A stretch of DNA of 64,000 bases from Stemphylium vesicarium (lineage: Eukaryota > Ascomycota > Dothideomycetes > Pleosporales > Pleosporaceae), in contig QXCR01000049.1 of the NCBI GenBank assembly GCA_004380135.1, forward strand, positions 62,001 to 126,000, written 5' to 3'. Below are positions 52,950 to 63,226 of this stretch, one piece after another. The first letter of the stretch is position 1, and each line of letters begins with the position of its first letter. Made by a program: the position numbers and the translations under genes. The notes beneath the pieces were generated by a model, which searched no databases, was not told where the DNA came from, and saw only the letters and a list, made by a program, of their open reading frames with translations.

Positions 52950-55900
52950 ATGCCACCGCGTAATAGTACGGACTGGCTGTACGGTTTCCAGACTGGAACC
53001 GATTGGTTCTTGGCGTGTGGGAGTGGCCTGCAGCAGGTCACTGCTAATCTTTACAAGCCTCATGCCCAGTTCCCTTCTACTGTCTTGCTAATCGGTAAGC
53101 ATGAAAGTGAAGCCGCACGACAGGCACTGTTACCGGGGTATAGCCACTCAAGATCACGCGGTATTGCACAATTACAGGCAGATGGTCCGACGTCAAACAA
53201 CGAACATCCACTACTAGTTGCGAGCCTAGATATCGACAATGCTTGTAGCCTACAAAAGCCACCACAAAAGCATGCTGGGAGCTCGCGTCATAAAGTCAGG
53301 TGGCTATCAGAACAGTCATCCGCGAGCGAAACCGAATCGTTCGTGGAAACCATAGTCGGCAGGTTGCTACTACTGTTCGTCGATGTCGTTTGTATCTTCC
53401 TAGATGATTTCGCTAGTCGTGAGGAAGGCGTTCAATTCCTACAAAGATGTGCGCATTATAGTAGCCTTTCGCAGGGTTGGAAGCCTCAGGTGATCCTTGT
53501 CAGCAGCAGCAGCTACACGCGTAAGGTCAGTCTGAATCCGTCGATTTTCGGCCGTATTCGACGCGTACAGTTGCCGATAAATGACCGCAAGACCCTGCCT
53601 TCTTCGAGATTTTCTACCCTAAAGAAAACCATACTTTCCAGTATGGAGATGGTAAGGAAAAGCAGAAGCAGGTCCAAAATGCTCTATTCGGCATACCATC
53701 TCAACCTCTCCTTCGAGTCGGCATTATGCCACGTTGCGAAATGCGCCTCCCCACCTTTCAACTTCGTCCTCGCTACGCGCCAGTGCAATCGGATAGAAGA
53801 CCATCTCTGGCTCTACCTACGGAGCTTTTTGGGGCTATGCGCTGCTAATCATGCAAGCAAGGAAGCTACCTTGGAGTATATGGCGTCTGCAATTATGTTG
53901 GATAGTCTTCCACCAGGCATGCATCGTAAGTGTTCTACACGCAAGCTTTCATGTTTCGATAGTAACCAACAGGCTTCAAACCGTCGGCGGTCTTCGACTC
54001 ACTATACCAATCTCACTGCTTGAAAGCCTTTTCTTCGCTGCCTTCTGAGCAAGGACTCTCTCCAGTAGCTTCATGTATGCAGTTGAAGGCTGTCTTTAGC
54101 CGATTTTATTCCGATCTAGAGAAAGAGACACTCACGGCAGTTCAACTACACAAGAAAAATCTTCAGGACATTGCGATTGACTGGAACACAATCTACAGCT
54201 CTCAGCTATGTCTCTACTGCCTTTTCCGTAAGCCTGAACATAGCTTACGCTGTGGACACGCGCTTTGCGATTCCTGCACCTGCAAATTTGGATCAAAAAG
54301 GCAGCAGATGGAATACTCCTACTGCATCTCCCAGTGCATTTTGTGTCAATCCAAGAGCGAGCTTACCGTTCGTCTTAAGCCGCCAACAGCAGGAAGCCGG
54401 TTGCTTGTCCTTGATGGAGGCGGTATCCGTGGAATATTCACGCTGCAGATACTACACGCGCTCGATCAGTATCGAAAGCTCCCATATCCCATCTACGACG
54501 AGTTTGATTTAAGTTTAGGTACAAGCACAGGTATGTTTCGCACGCTTTTCGACATCTGCGAATAACCAGACACTTACCGTAAGATCTAGGTGGCCTCATC
54601 GTACTTATGTTCCTTTTGCGCCGAGACATGGACGAGTGCATCACCATCTTCAAGCAGCTGGCAAATCGAGTCTTTCTTCCTCGCCAATCCTTGGGAAGTT
54701 GCGTGTTTGCAAAAATATATGGCTTCCTATCTTCTCTGCTCACAGATAGCTTATACGGAGCTGCTGAAATGGAAGCATGCGTGAAAGAAGCATTCGGATC
54801 AGATACCGCTCTTTTTGGTTTCAAAGAATCTAACGCGGGTATGTCGGGACCAAAAGTCGCAGTCACTACGATGACTGTGTCGAACGCAAGGCTCTGCATC
54901 CTCTCCAATTATAATGGAGCTGGAATTAGGCAAGGTAAAAACTTGTAACCCATCTTCGGGTAGGAGACTAACTAACTGTAGGTTACAAACACCATCGAGC
55001 ATCTCACGTAAAAAATGAGCCTCTCATCTGCGACGCGTAAGTTCTGTGTCTTTTTTTCTAGGTTTCTAACTCATATCCGTCAGTGCCAGGGCAACTTCTG
55101 CTGCTCCGTCGTACTTCCCAGCAAAGTTTATCCGGGGTTTAGGATTTCTGCAGGATGGTGGTGCGGGGAAGCACAACAACCCTATCGACCCCGCCGAGTG
55201 GGAATCAAAAGCTATTTGGGACACTACCCCTGACCTAGCCGTTTCAATAGGTACAGGATTCGCTCGAGATCCAGAATCACCACAGACCGTCTCCGGAAGA
55301 CTGGGTCTTCGCGACCGCTTTTTTCCACGCTTGTTCCGGCTTTTCAACGCCATGTTAAATGCTCAGGGCGGCTGGGACGATCACTTAAATCGAGTCCCTA
55401 GAGACGAACGGCACAAACACATCCGCATCAACATAGCGCTAAGCAGGGAGCCTGAGCTTGATGATGTCAGCAAAATGCCAGAACTAGAAGACTTGGCTGC
55501 GACTTTTCTTCGGGGTTACGACTTCGCCAGCATTACGCAGGCGCTTTTTGCTGCCTCGTTCTTCTTCGAACTTCACCGGAAGCCTGTAGCGAAGAGGACG
55601 CCGGTAGTATGCTCAGGTTCCATCCGCAGTCGCAGCCCAGACACACGCGCGCTGATTGAGAGAATCCTGCAAGAGTATCCAGCAGCCTCCTTCACTACAG
55701 AGGACGGTACTAGCTTAGGCTACGTCGACGGCCCCAGTCTTTGTGCTACATGTGGTCGTTACTGCAAGGTCGTTAAGTTCAGAGTTCACCATGTCGACCA
55801 GAACATATCCATTTACCTACAGTTCGACCGATTAGGTCAGCACAGAATCAGCGGATTTCCGCAATCAATAACACAGTTAGCAAAGCTTCAGCTGCTAGAC

Positions 55901-56056
55901 ACTGGGTTTGGCAGAGCAGATCATCAACTTGCGGACTATGAAGGTACGAGCGCATGTCAGTGTAACATCAGTAGGAAAAGAAAAAGAGCTACCCCTTCAC
56001 AAACGAAGCCCTCTAAAAGGCGGTGCCCGGGGATAATTGCGAGAAATACTCAATGA
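52950..56056 (+). CDS. Patatin-like phospholipase with RING-like zinc region, complete
   Basis: Five exons: 52950-53925, 53973-54530, 54590-54934, 54982-55036 and 55084-56056, 968 residues; introns 47, 59, 47, 47 nt. An N-terminal region of about 400 residues of unknown function is followed by a zinc-binding segment (CLYC...LRCGHALCDSCTC...CILC, about residues 405-450) and the patatin domain. The domain has the oxyanion loop DGGGIRG near 473, nucleophile motif GTSTG near 510 completed at a splice junction, and the catalytic Asp motif QDGGAGKHNNP. It should hydrolyse acyl esters of lipids. The C-terminal 200 residues end in a basic NLS-like tail. All catalytic residues are present. Divergent from the DUF3723 gene, 178 bp between starts. 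Confidence 0.9.
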
Positions 56057-56218
56057 TATATTGGCATAGACTATATAAAGGTATAACGAAACTCAACTTT
56101 TAGATACAAGATTCATTCACGGTGACTTATATTTGGACAGTAGATCTGAGTACTTCGAAGTTTATTCCATTTTTAAATTATTTATTGATCTCTTTGCACT
56201 TTGAACTAGCGCCCCATT

Positions 56219-56502
56219 ATGGTACTCCGCGTACTAGTACCGGCTCTTGTTCGACGTCTGCGGACAATGTCATCAAAGCTGCAGAGGCGAGCGGAGCGAA
56301 AAAAACATAATCAGTTTGCCCAAGACATCGTCCACGAAAGAAAGCGATACGGCAAAGCACGTAGTAGACAAGCAACGACAGAATCACGGGGTAAGTTGCT
56401 GCTAACATTTATTACTTACACCGCATTCGATTCTATTTAACAGCTATATGGCTAGATGCTAATGCGGTATTAGGGATGTTGTCTTTTCCCTTAGACAGAT
56501 AG
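56219..56502 (+). CDS. Small basic protein, two-exon model
   Basis: Exon 1 is 56219-56390 (or from the ATG at 56267) and exon 2 is 56444-56502, giving 76 or 60 residues. The 53-nt intron has a GTAAGT donor, GCTAAC near its start and a TTTAACAG acceptor. The N-terminal part is strongly basic (KLQRRAERKKHNQFAQDIVH) and the second exon adds AIWLDANAVLGMLSFPLDR. No domain recognised. Short length makes this tentative. Confidence 0.3.
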
Positions 56503-56722
56503 GTTAATATAGCTGCATGGTCTGTGTTAAACTACACATAGCCTGTCCTTAGTCGTCTGGTTACAGAGTTTATCCTTAGCATTCCGACGGTTAGCAAGAT
56601 AAAAATTTCACACTCCCTCACGATAACTGTAAAATTCATGTAGCAACAGAGGATGCGTAGTAGGCAGTCATAAGAACAATGCAAGAAAATTGTACTTTGT
56701 AAATATAGTTCTCCTGAGTATA

Positions 56723-57199
56723 TCACGCGCTTCTGTCCGCGACTAGCCTTTCCTGCTTCTCTGCCATGTCTAGTAGTTTTGAATACTTCTCGTGAACTTC
56801 CATCGACCAAGGTACCAAACTATCGACATAGCGTCGGGCTACGGTGATAGTTGCCTCCATACTATCTAAACGTTTACGGTACATATCGTGCAGTTCTGAG
56901 ATATCGTGACGCAGCTGTTGGACCTCATTTTGCAATTTGATAAGCTCCTCGTGTGCTTGGGGCGGTGTATTGTCGTTGGTAGCATGCTCGACGGCAGTAG
57001 TTGAGGTTTGTTCAAAGCCTTCGTACGGATCTGGTAGGTTGAACATGTGTTCGTCCCAACCGAAATCCCAATTCTCTTCTGGAATTGGCGGCAAGGGAGA
57101 ATTAAAAGTGTCAGATGATCCCGAGGCGATCATTGTGTCCAAAGATGAAAAGAACGGCGGCTGTTCAGAAAACCATATGTTTTGATCGCTCGAAGCCAT
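56723..57199 (-). CDS. Coiled-coil protein with acidic N-terminus
   Basis: A single exon of 158 residues from the ATG at 57199 (MASSDQNIWFSEQPPFFSSL). The frame is open upstream but without similarity or a better start. Residues 1-70 are acidic and aromatic (PEENWDFGWDEHMFNLPDPY), resembling an activation or interaction tail. Residues 80-155 form a clear heptad coiled coil (EELIKLQNEVQQLRHDISEL, HEKYSKLLDMAEKQERLV). Function unknown. Confidence 0.55.
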   Translation of the reverse strand: MASSDQNIWFSEQPPFFSSLDTMIASGSSDTFNSPLPPIPEENWDFGWDEHMFNLPDPYEGFEQTSTTAVEHATNDNTPPQAHEELIKLQNEVQQLRHDISELHDMYRKRLDSMEATITVARRYVDSLVPWSMEVHEKYSKLLDMAEKQERLVADRSA

Positions 57200-57888
57200 G
57201 TTGGGTGATAGTCGGATACATAGCGAGGAATGCAAGCAATTATAGTCAGCAGCACAGTGTGACAAAGAAGCCGCCAGCAACAAGTGTAGGCTAGGGTGTC
57301 TTGACTGTACGAGGTATAATGTCATTTCCACTAGCGCGGTGCCTTCCGGCTGTACCGTTCCGAACCGTGGAGCCGTAGCTCTCTGTTGATCTAGAATGCA
57401 TCAGCTAATCAGGAGAGTCTCTCTTATACTAGAAAATGTTAAGTACAGAGTCCGATTTACCCCCGGGTAGGCCTTTGTCTTCCAGATCACAACGCTAGAC
57501 AGTTCAATGTCTGTTCCGTGAACGAAACCCGGCTTGGCGTGGCGGCTGGCGGCATAGTATCACGGGCGCTTAATTTTCTCAAGTTACAAGCACATAGTAC
57601 TTGAGCACAGACACGATAGATGCATTAAGCGCCGGCAGTAAAAAGCCAATCGGATCATAGTGGAAGCGCATTAGATCTGGAACACTAGTCGGTGGCGTGG
57701 AGCAGTCTCTGACGCAGTGCCGCTTTTTTTTCTACAGTCGTGTACGCTTTCGCATTCCCCCTGATCCTTCCGCGACTCCGCCGGTAGTGCGATAAAATGT
57801 CAAAACTTTCTACCAATACAGTATTTAGTCTAGTTCCCGCCCTGGTACTTCCCACATCCAAAGCAGCCTCTCGCTGAATCCCGCAACA
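57200..57888. other. Divergent intergenic region
   Basis: About 690 bp between two coiled-coil genes on opposite strands, probably holding both promoters. No specific site recognised. Confidence 0.4.
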
Positions 57889-58675
57889 ATGAGTCATTCA
57901 CAGTCGTATCAGGCACCAGCACAGCCATCAGAGGTAGTTTGACTATTTCGTTGATGTACTTATTATTAACAGACATCAGGGAAGCATAGAGCCTCGCCAC
58001 CAAACATGCTGTGTCCAAGCTGCGCTATACATGAACAATTTATACCATCACAACCTAGCTCAGCTACAAGACGTACATCGACAGCTCCAAGCGACTCAAA
58101 ACGAAGTTGGAAACGCACGACGCCAAATCGTCGCGATAGAGCAAGAACTACAACGGGAACGGGAGGAAAGCGAACACCTCAACCAGCAATTCATCGAGCT
58201 TCAAGAATGTCACTGCAAGCTTTTAAAGGAACATGAGGACTCCGAGGGGCTCTATGGAGATCTAAATCAATCCGCAACAAACTCACAGATGTTCGCTGAT
58301 GAAGTTGCCAAGCGAGCCGAAAGTCTGGTGAACAACCTTCGAGCCAAGCTGGATGGAGGCGAAGCGGGTGAATTACAGAATGGCCAAAGCATTAGTGGAA
58401 TGATCCTAGAGTCAGCCAAAAACGCACTGCTTGTACAGGCGATTTCCAGTCAGAATCCGGAAGAACATTTCACCAAGTTGAAATACGTTATGGATCAAAA
58501 TGTGGATTTGCAGCAACGTAATAGGGAGCTTTCTGATAAAATTAAGACTCTATCCCAACAGGTCGAAGATGATAAGAATACGGTTGCAAGCCTGAACAAG
58601 GCTCTCGAACTTGCTGCCGAAGACGGGCGGCGAATGAAACCACGGCGAGGAAAGAGGTCAGCCGGGAAGAACTAG
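57889..58675 (+). CDS. Coiled-coil protein, two exons
   Basis: Exon 1 is 57889-57933 (MSHSQSYQAPAQPSE) and exon 2 is 57980-58675, 246 residues; the 46-nt intron has an ATTAAC branch site. The acceptor at 57979 keeps the frame. Most of the protein is heptad repeat (HRQLQATQNEVGNARRQIVA, NRELSDKIKTLSQQVEDDKN) with a basic C-terminus (RRMKPRRGKRSAGKN). It probably forms oligomers and could bind nucleic acid through the tail. No known family. Confidence 0.6.
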
Positions 58676-58825
58676 GGACGTCTTGATAGTGATACATTTG
58701 AGCATCTATAATAACAAATACTCTAAGTTATATATTGTCTCCTGACATTCTCAATTCGCTAAGTCGACTCTCTGCTACATGCTCGACCGGAAGTACTATG
58801 ATTTGCGCATTTAACACAAAAGGAA

Positions 58826-59910
58826 TCAGCGACGGTGCAGGTAACGAGTCTTTAAGAAAACTGTCCTACAACATCTTAGTACTGCACTGCCACTTTCGAG
58901 AAGTATAGATACCTTCTTCAATTCTGGATATGTCGTTTGACCGGCGTATCGGATGAAAGCAAGGAGATCGTCGCTTCGCTGTAAGGTTGAAGGATCTGGA
59001 ATACGGGACATGAGGTCATCTAGCATAATCCCAAAGGCAGTAGCCTTGTCATCTGCCATGCTTTCTTGCAAAGATGCTCGGCCTAACGCTTACTGTCGTT
59101 CAGCGGTTGAGAACCCTCTAAGAAGCGTTCGATACTTACCAACTTTAACTTGACCATCGCTTGCTGAGATCGTGACATCTTCTACTTCAATCGAAGGCAA
59201 GTAGATACCGGCAGCGCTAAGAGCGCAGATACCAGAAATTGCCTAATGTATTGTTACCATGAGAATGAGCGCACGTTCGATAGCCCTACCTCTGTGCTTA
59301 TTGTTCTCACCTCAGCCAATCCCAGCTGTGGAGAATTAGACACAGCAATCTCAGACAAGGGAAGTCCGGGTCTATCATATACAGTAAACAGGGAACCCTG
59401 AAACCGAAAGACAGACACGATGTTGAGAAGATTCGGATTCGGATTGTCTAGACCAACAACGGATTTTTCTGGGCTACGTCGGATCATTACGACCCGATAG
59501 GCATGCTTAGAGGCATCTGAGGCGATTTCTTGGGCTAGACAATAGGGTCTTTCCCCTTCTGGATCTACACTGTGTATGCACCGGTAGTGTTTTCCAGGAT
59601 CTTCATCAAGTGGCGTGAAAATTTTGCGCTTCACTCGAAGGGTTGGCGTAAGCTTCGGGAGCGTAAGGTCTACCTGTCCGTTTTCACTTTGCAACTTTCG
59701 CTTTGGGGTACTGGGCGCAGCAGAATCACCCTTGCCATTGATGGAACTACTGTTGACGGAGCTGGCGTTGACGGCGCTGGCGTTTTCTACGCCATTCCCC
59801 GTTCTCGGAAAGATAGTCAGTCGTCTAGAATCCATGTCTGTGGATGGTCGGTGAGCTAAGCGCATACCACAGGCTTGATATAAAAAACCCGGCCGCACTT
59901 TTTTGCCCAT
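58826..59910 (-). CDS. Protein-kinase-like protein lacking catalytic motifs (pseudokinase)
   Basis: Exons 59910-59311, 59242-59140 and 59088-58826, 321 residues; introns 68 and 51 nt (the latter with a GCTGAAC branch site). A basic, Ser/Asn-rich N-terminus (about 100 residues) is followed by a kinase-like fold: AYRVVMIRRSP at the VAIK position, NLLNIVSVFRFQGSLFTVYD for the hinge strands, AISGICALSAAGIYLPSIEV where HRD is expected, and DVTISASDGQVKV for the catalytic-loop strand. HRD and DFG are missing, so it is probably catalytically dead. The C-lobe continues with GIMLDDLMSRIPDPS. It may act as a scaffold. It is divergent from the gene at 59963 with 52 bp between starts. Confidence 0.6.
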
Positions 59911-59962
59911 GATCGCCTGGCAAACTTAAGGCCCCCTCCCCCAAACAGCTTCACCCTTGACC

Positions 59963-60427
59963 ATGGATCCGGCTGTGAGGCAACTGCCTCGTGGAAGGCC
60001 ACTTGAAGCTAATAATATCGACCACATCGTAAGATGCTATGGGGGTCGGACAATAGCGATAGACATGGAACCTCACTACATGCAAAAGTCAAAGCAATCC
60101 GGGGACGTGGTTGACTACATCGATTTTCTCAATCGAAGAAATGGAGAGCTTAGATTAGAGCTTACCTACTATCGAGAATCCTATCGGCATACAGAGAAGT
60201 TTAAGGAAAAGATTACCGAAATTTCCCAAGACTTACTACACGCGTGTATTGTCGGCTTACTCGATGAAAAGGCTTTCGACGAAATCCGAGACCTTTCCAA
60301 AGCGGTTGTGGATGCGATGGACCAACTTCATCACGATCAAGAGAAGGCATTTAATGACTTTATCGCGCCTTACAAAGCATTCAAGAGTCCAAGAAACACT
60401 GCTATGTCTACGAATGGGTGGATTTAG
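59963..60427 (+). CDS. Hypothetical helical protein
   Basis: A single exon of 154 residues from the ATG at 59963 (MDPAVRQLPRGRPLEANNID). A helical core (DYIDFLNRRNGELRLELTYY, EKITEISQDLLHACIVGLLD) suggests a coiled coil or four-helix bundle. No known domain. It shares a very short divergent promoter region with the kinase-like gene, so the two are probably co-expressed. Confidence 0.55.
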   Translation: MDPAVRQLPRGRPLEANNIDHIVRCYGGRTIAIDMEPHYMQKSKQSGDVVDYIDFLNRRNGELRLELTYYRESYRHTEKFKEKITEISQDLLHACIVGLLDEKAFDEIRDLSKAVVDAMDQLHHDQEKAFNDFIAPYKAFKSPRNTAMSTNGWI

Positions 60428-60444
60428 GGTTCATTGCTGTCTAG

Positions 60445-62289
60445 CTAAGCTGCTTCAATCCCGCGACACTTGATTGGCAAGGAATTCCTTCTCCTAGTAT
60501 ACTTCCTCAGTTCAAATGGTTGGAAATCCAGCTCCAGATACCTCACTTGCTTATGGCTAGTATGAGCAACGACTTCTCGCGCCTGTTGCCTCATTTGCCG
60601 GTGTGCGCATACTGCCCGGGTTATTTCATGTAGCGATAGTAACATTAAATCATAAAGCTTACCACAGATGACGAGTCTTCCTACTCTCGTCTCAAGCGCA
60701 TCGTTAATGATTTGCTGCACATCCGGCTTTCCTTTTACCTCAGCAATTCGACTGCCTGCCCGTTTGTATGGCACTGCGTGTCCTGCTTCATCTAATATGT
60801 CGTAGTTGCCATAGATATAAACATCTATAATCTGGAGAGCATAAGCTTATGGTGACGTTAGATTGCCACATTACAACACTTGCATTCTCTCCATGCGGTG
60901 CAGGTCTTATCCCTGGGCTTTCGTTGTTGCTACTACCGCTCAAATATCGGTCCATCTTTCCGCTTCCGAATAGAGCGCGTGTATCCTGGCGTATCGTAGT
61001 GGCTGGAAGATCGTCTCTTCTCAATAGGTTGTTCATGACTTCCCACACCAAATCCAGCTGGTACTTATTGTCCACATGCCAAACCAGAAGAAGATCCCTA
61101 GTCTTAGTCTTTGACTGCCGGTAGTCGCGTACGAGCTTTTGAACATAGGCAAGATGGCCGATAATTCCAATCCCACTAGCGAATAGAACTACTGTACCAA
61201 AGTCTCGTAGGTCGAATCCATGTCCGTAAGGCCCCTCTATGAAAGCACTAAGCTCTGTCGTTCCACCAAGGGTCCGTGCCAGAAGTCGATTCGTGAAGCC
61301 CGCTCTAGGCTGTATACGTAACTGAAAGTCATGGTCTTCCGATTCCGAGTCTGCAACCATAAAAGGGTGGCGCTGAAGTATCGAGAAGAATCCGGGTCTT
61401 ATCATGGTAAGGTATACATACTGACCAGGCTTAACTTTCCAAGGCCTAGGAAGTTTGACCTTTACTTGAAGGCTGTTGTGAACGTTCTCAATCAAGATGC
61501 TAGTGCTGGGCTTGCTTACTGAAAAGTTACGATAGACGAGGAGGCCGTTTCTGTGAGTGTAGGTCGCTACCCACATACACGTCCCCACGATTACTTGGAC
61601 TCGACCTATTTTGTTCGCTTTGGGAATATGAAGCCATAGTAATATGCATATTGATGTAGAGCAACCAAAGTGAATGATCCGGAAGATCTCGTACACACGA
61701 CAACGGAAGGCGGGTAGAGAAGCAACACTTATTAGTCCGAGGCATCCGAATATCTACGTGCGTAAGACTACAGCACTAACATTGATGCATATACACGTAC
61801 AGCTGTTCCGCTTATTGTGCTAATGTTGCTACTCCACCCGTGTACAGTGAGTTCTCGTCCGGCGTGAATAGAACCTTGGATCAGAGCGACCAGGCCAACT
61901 ATGCTGTGAGTTTGCTGGTATGTTCTTAAGGAAATATGCAAGATATCGGCTGCTATATTTGCACCGGGGAGTAGAAGGACAAGATTCGTTGCGAGTATCG
62001 AAGCGGACCGGCTGCTTAGCTCTTCGGCGGCTTCCACGCCCCAACCCATGCAAACGCCGTTAGCACTTACATAGAGCAGGGGAAATAGCACATCCTTTAC
62101 TGAAATGCGCCATTTGGATACTATGAAGAGGCTCGTGGTAGAGTACACCAGATACTTGAGGACAGCATCTGTTACAAGTGCAGCCAGCCACCGAAAGGCT
62201 AGGCAAGTGCTAAAACATAGAATAAGGAAGGCTACAAGCCCTGCGAATAGGATAGAGTACCAGGTAGAGGGGCTGAATGAGCGATCCAT
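60445..62289 (-). CDS. Ferric reductase / NOX-like transmembrane oxidoreductase, complete
   Basis: Exons 62289-61801, 61753-60875 and 60831-60445, 584 residues; introns 47 and 43 nt with phase-0 joins. The membrane domain has two heme-coordinating pairs of spacing HX13H (His128/His142 and His191/His205). Then come the FAD site RHPFMVA, the NADPH-binding loop EGPYGHGFDL, the Gly-rich VLFASGIGIIGH, and near the C-terminus VRYLELDFQPFE replacing the usual aromatic end. The final cysteine motif reads CGK rather than CGP. It would move electrons from NADPH through FAD and two hemes to ferric iron or oxygen across a membrane. It is divergent from the MADS-like gene, 128 bp apart. Confidence 0.88.
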
Positions 62290-62417
62290 ATCCGGATATG
62301 CCAAACGCCGAGTCTCGGCTCACTGATATAACGTTGCAATAGAGGTGGTCAGTGCGCACTTGTGACATATAAGTAAGTGGCTCGGTGTCCTGCAACTAGC
62401 GTTTTGATAAAATTGTT

Positions 62418-62841
62418 ATGGCCTCAAAAAGGTTGCAGCAGGAATCTTTCCGAAAACGGAAGAACAATTTCATTCGTCGCGGTAATGAGATAAGTGACCG
62501 GTACAAAGTACAGGTGTGGATATGCATTCAGAAAGACAATGGCCAGCTGTATATGTACAATTCAAATCCAACACGATTGGATTGGCCGCCGTCTTCCACA
62601 CAACTTGTAGGTTGCTAGAGCTCTTGTGGTATGCGGGTGTCTAATATTGCAGAAATCGATGTATCCGGTGCCTATAATAAAGACTAATGAGGATTTCCCC
62701 TCTGGGAAGCCACCACCAAAGAAATCGCCACTAGCTAAAAAGGATGCTTCCTTACCTGGATATTTGTCTACACCGCCTGTTCCTGAGTATACTCAGGAGG
62801 AGATTTTCTCAGGTCGATTGCTAGATAGATGCAAAGATTGA
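62418..62841 (+). CDS. MADS-like DNA-binding protein, small
   Basis: Exon 1 is 62418-62606 and exon 2 is 62653-62841, 125 residues, with a 46-nt phase-0 intron. The N-terminal 55 residues follow the MADS pattern: QESFRKRKNNFIRRGNEISD, then YKVQVWICIQKDNGQLYMYN, corresponding to the basic DNA-binding helix and first beta strands (SFRKR...L.KKA.EL...C...V..I....G.L..F). The second exon is a Pro/Lys-rich tail. It lacks the rest of a canonical MADS/SAM domain, so dimerisation may differ. It is probably a small transcriptional regulator, with the divergent ferric reductase gene an obvious candidate target. Confidence 0.6.
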
Positions 62842-63226
62842 GGGGTGTACTAAATTTGAGCACACATTCTGGGAGTACTGTATATACGAATATTCTGCAA
62901 GATAGCACACCTTAGTCCTTCATAAGGCCGGAATTGTAAAATCTTTACATGAGACTTTGCTATGCCATGCGGTACGTAGAGGAATACGCTTAGGCCTATG
63001 AAAGCCGTGCGTCTACCTACATAGCCAGATGCAGTAACTTACTACCAAGGAATAGAATGTCAATCTTCGGCGTCACCCTAAAAGATACACGATGCTTAAA
63101 AGCGCTGGGTGCAGAAATATAGTAGCACCCTCTTCTAAATGTTCTGCAAACAGCTCTGTACACTGTATAAATAAGATGCGCCTCGATGCAAGCAGCCTTC
63201 CAAACTGACAAGTGATATTCATCAAT

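Noticed and set aside
60445..60774. Independent 109-residue gene
   Set aside because: It is the last exon of the ferric reductase, joined by a 43-nt intron.
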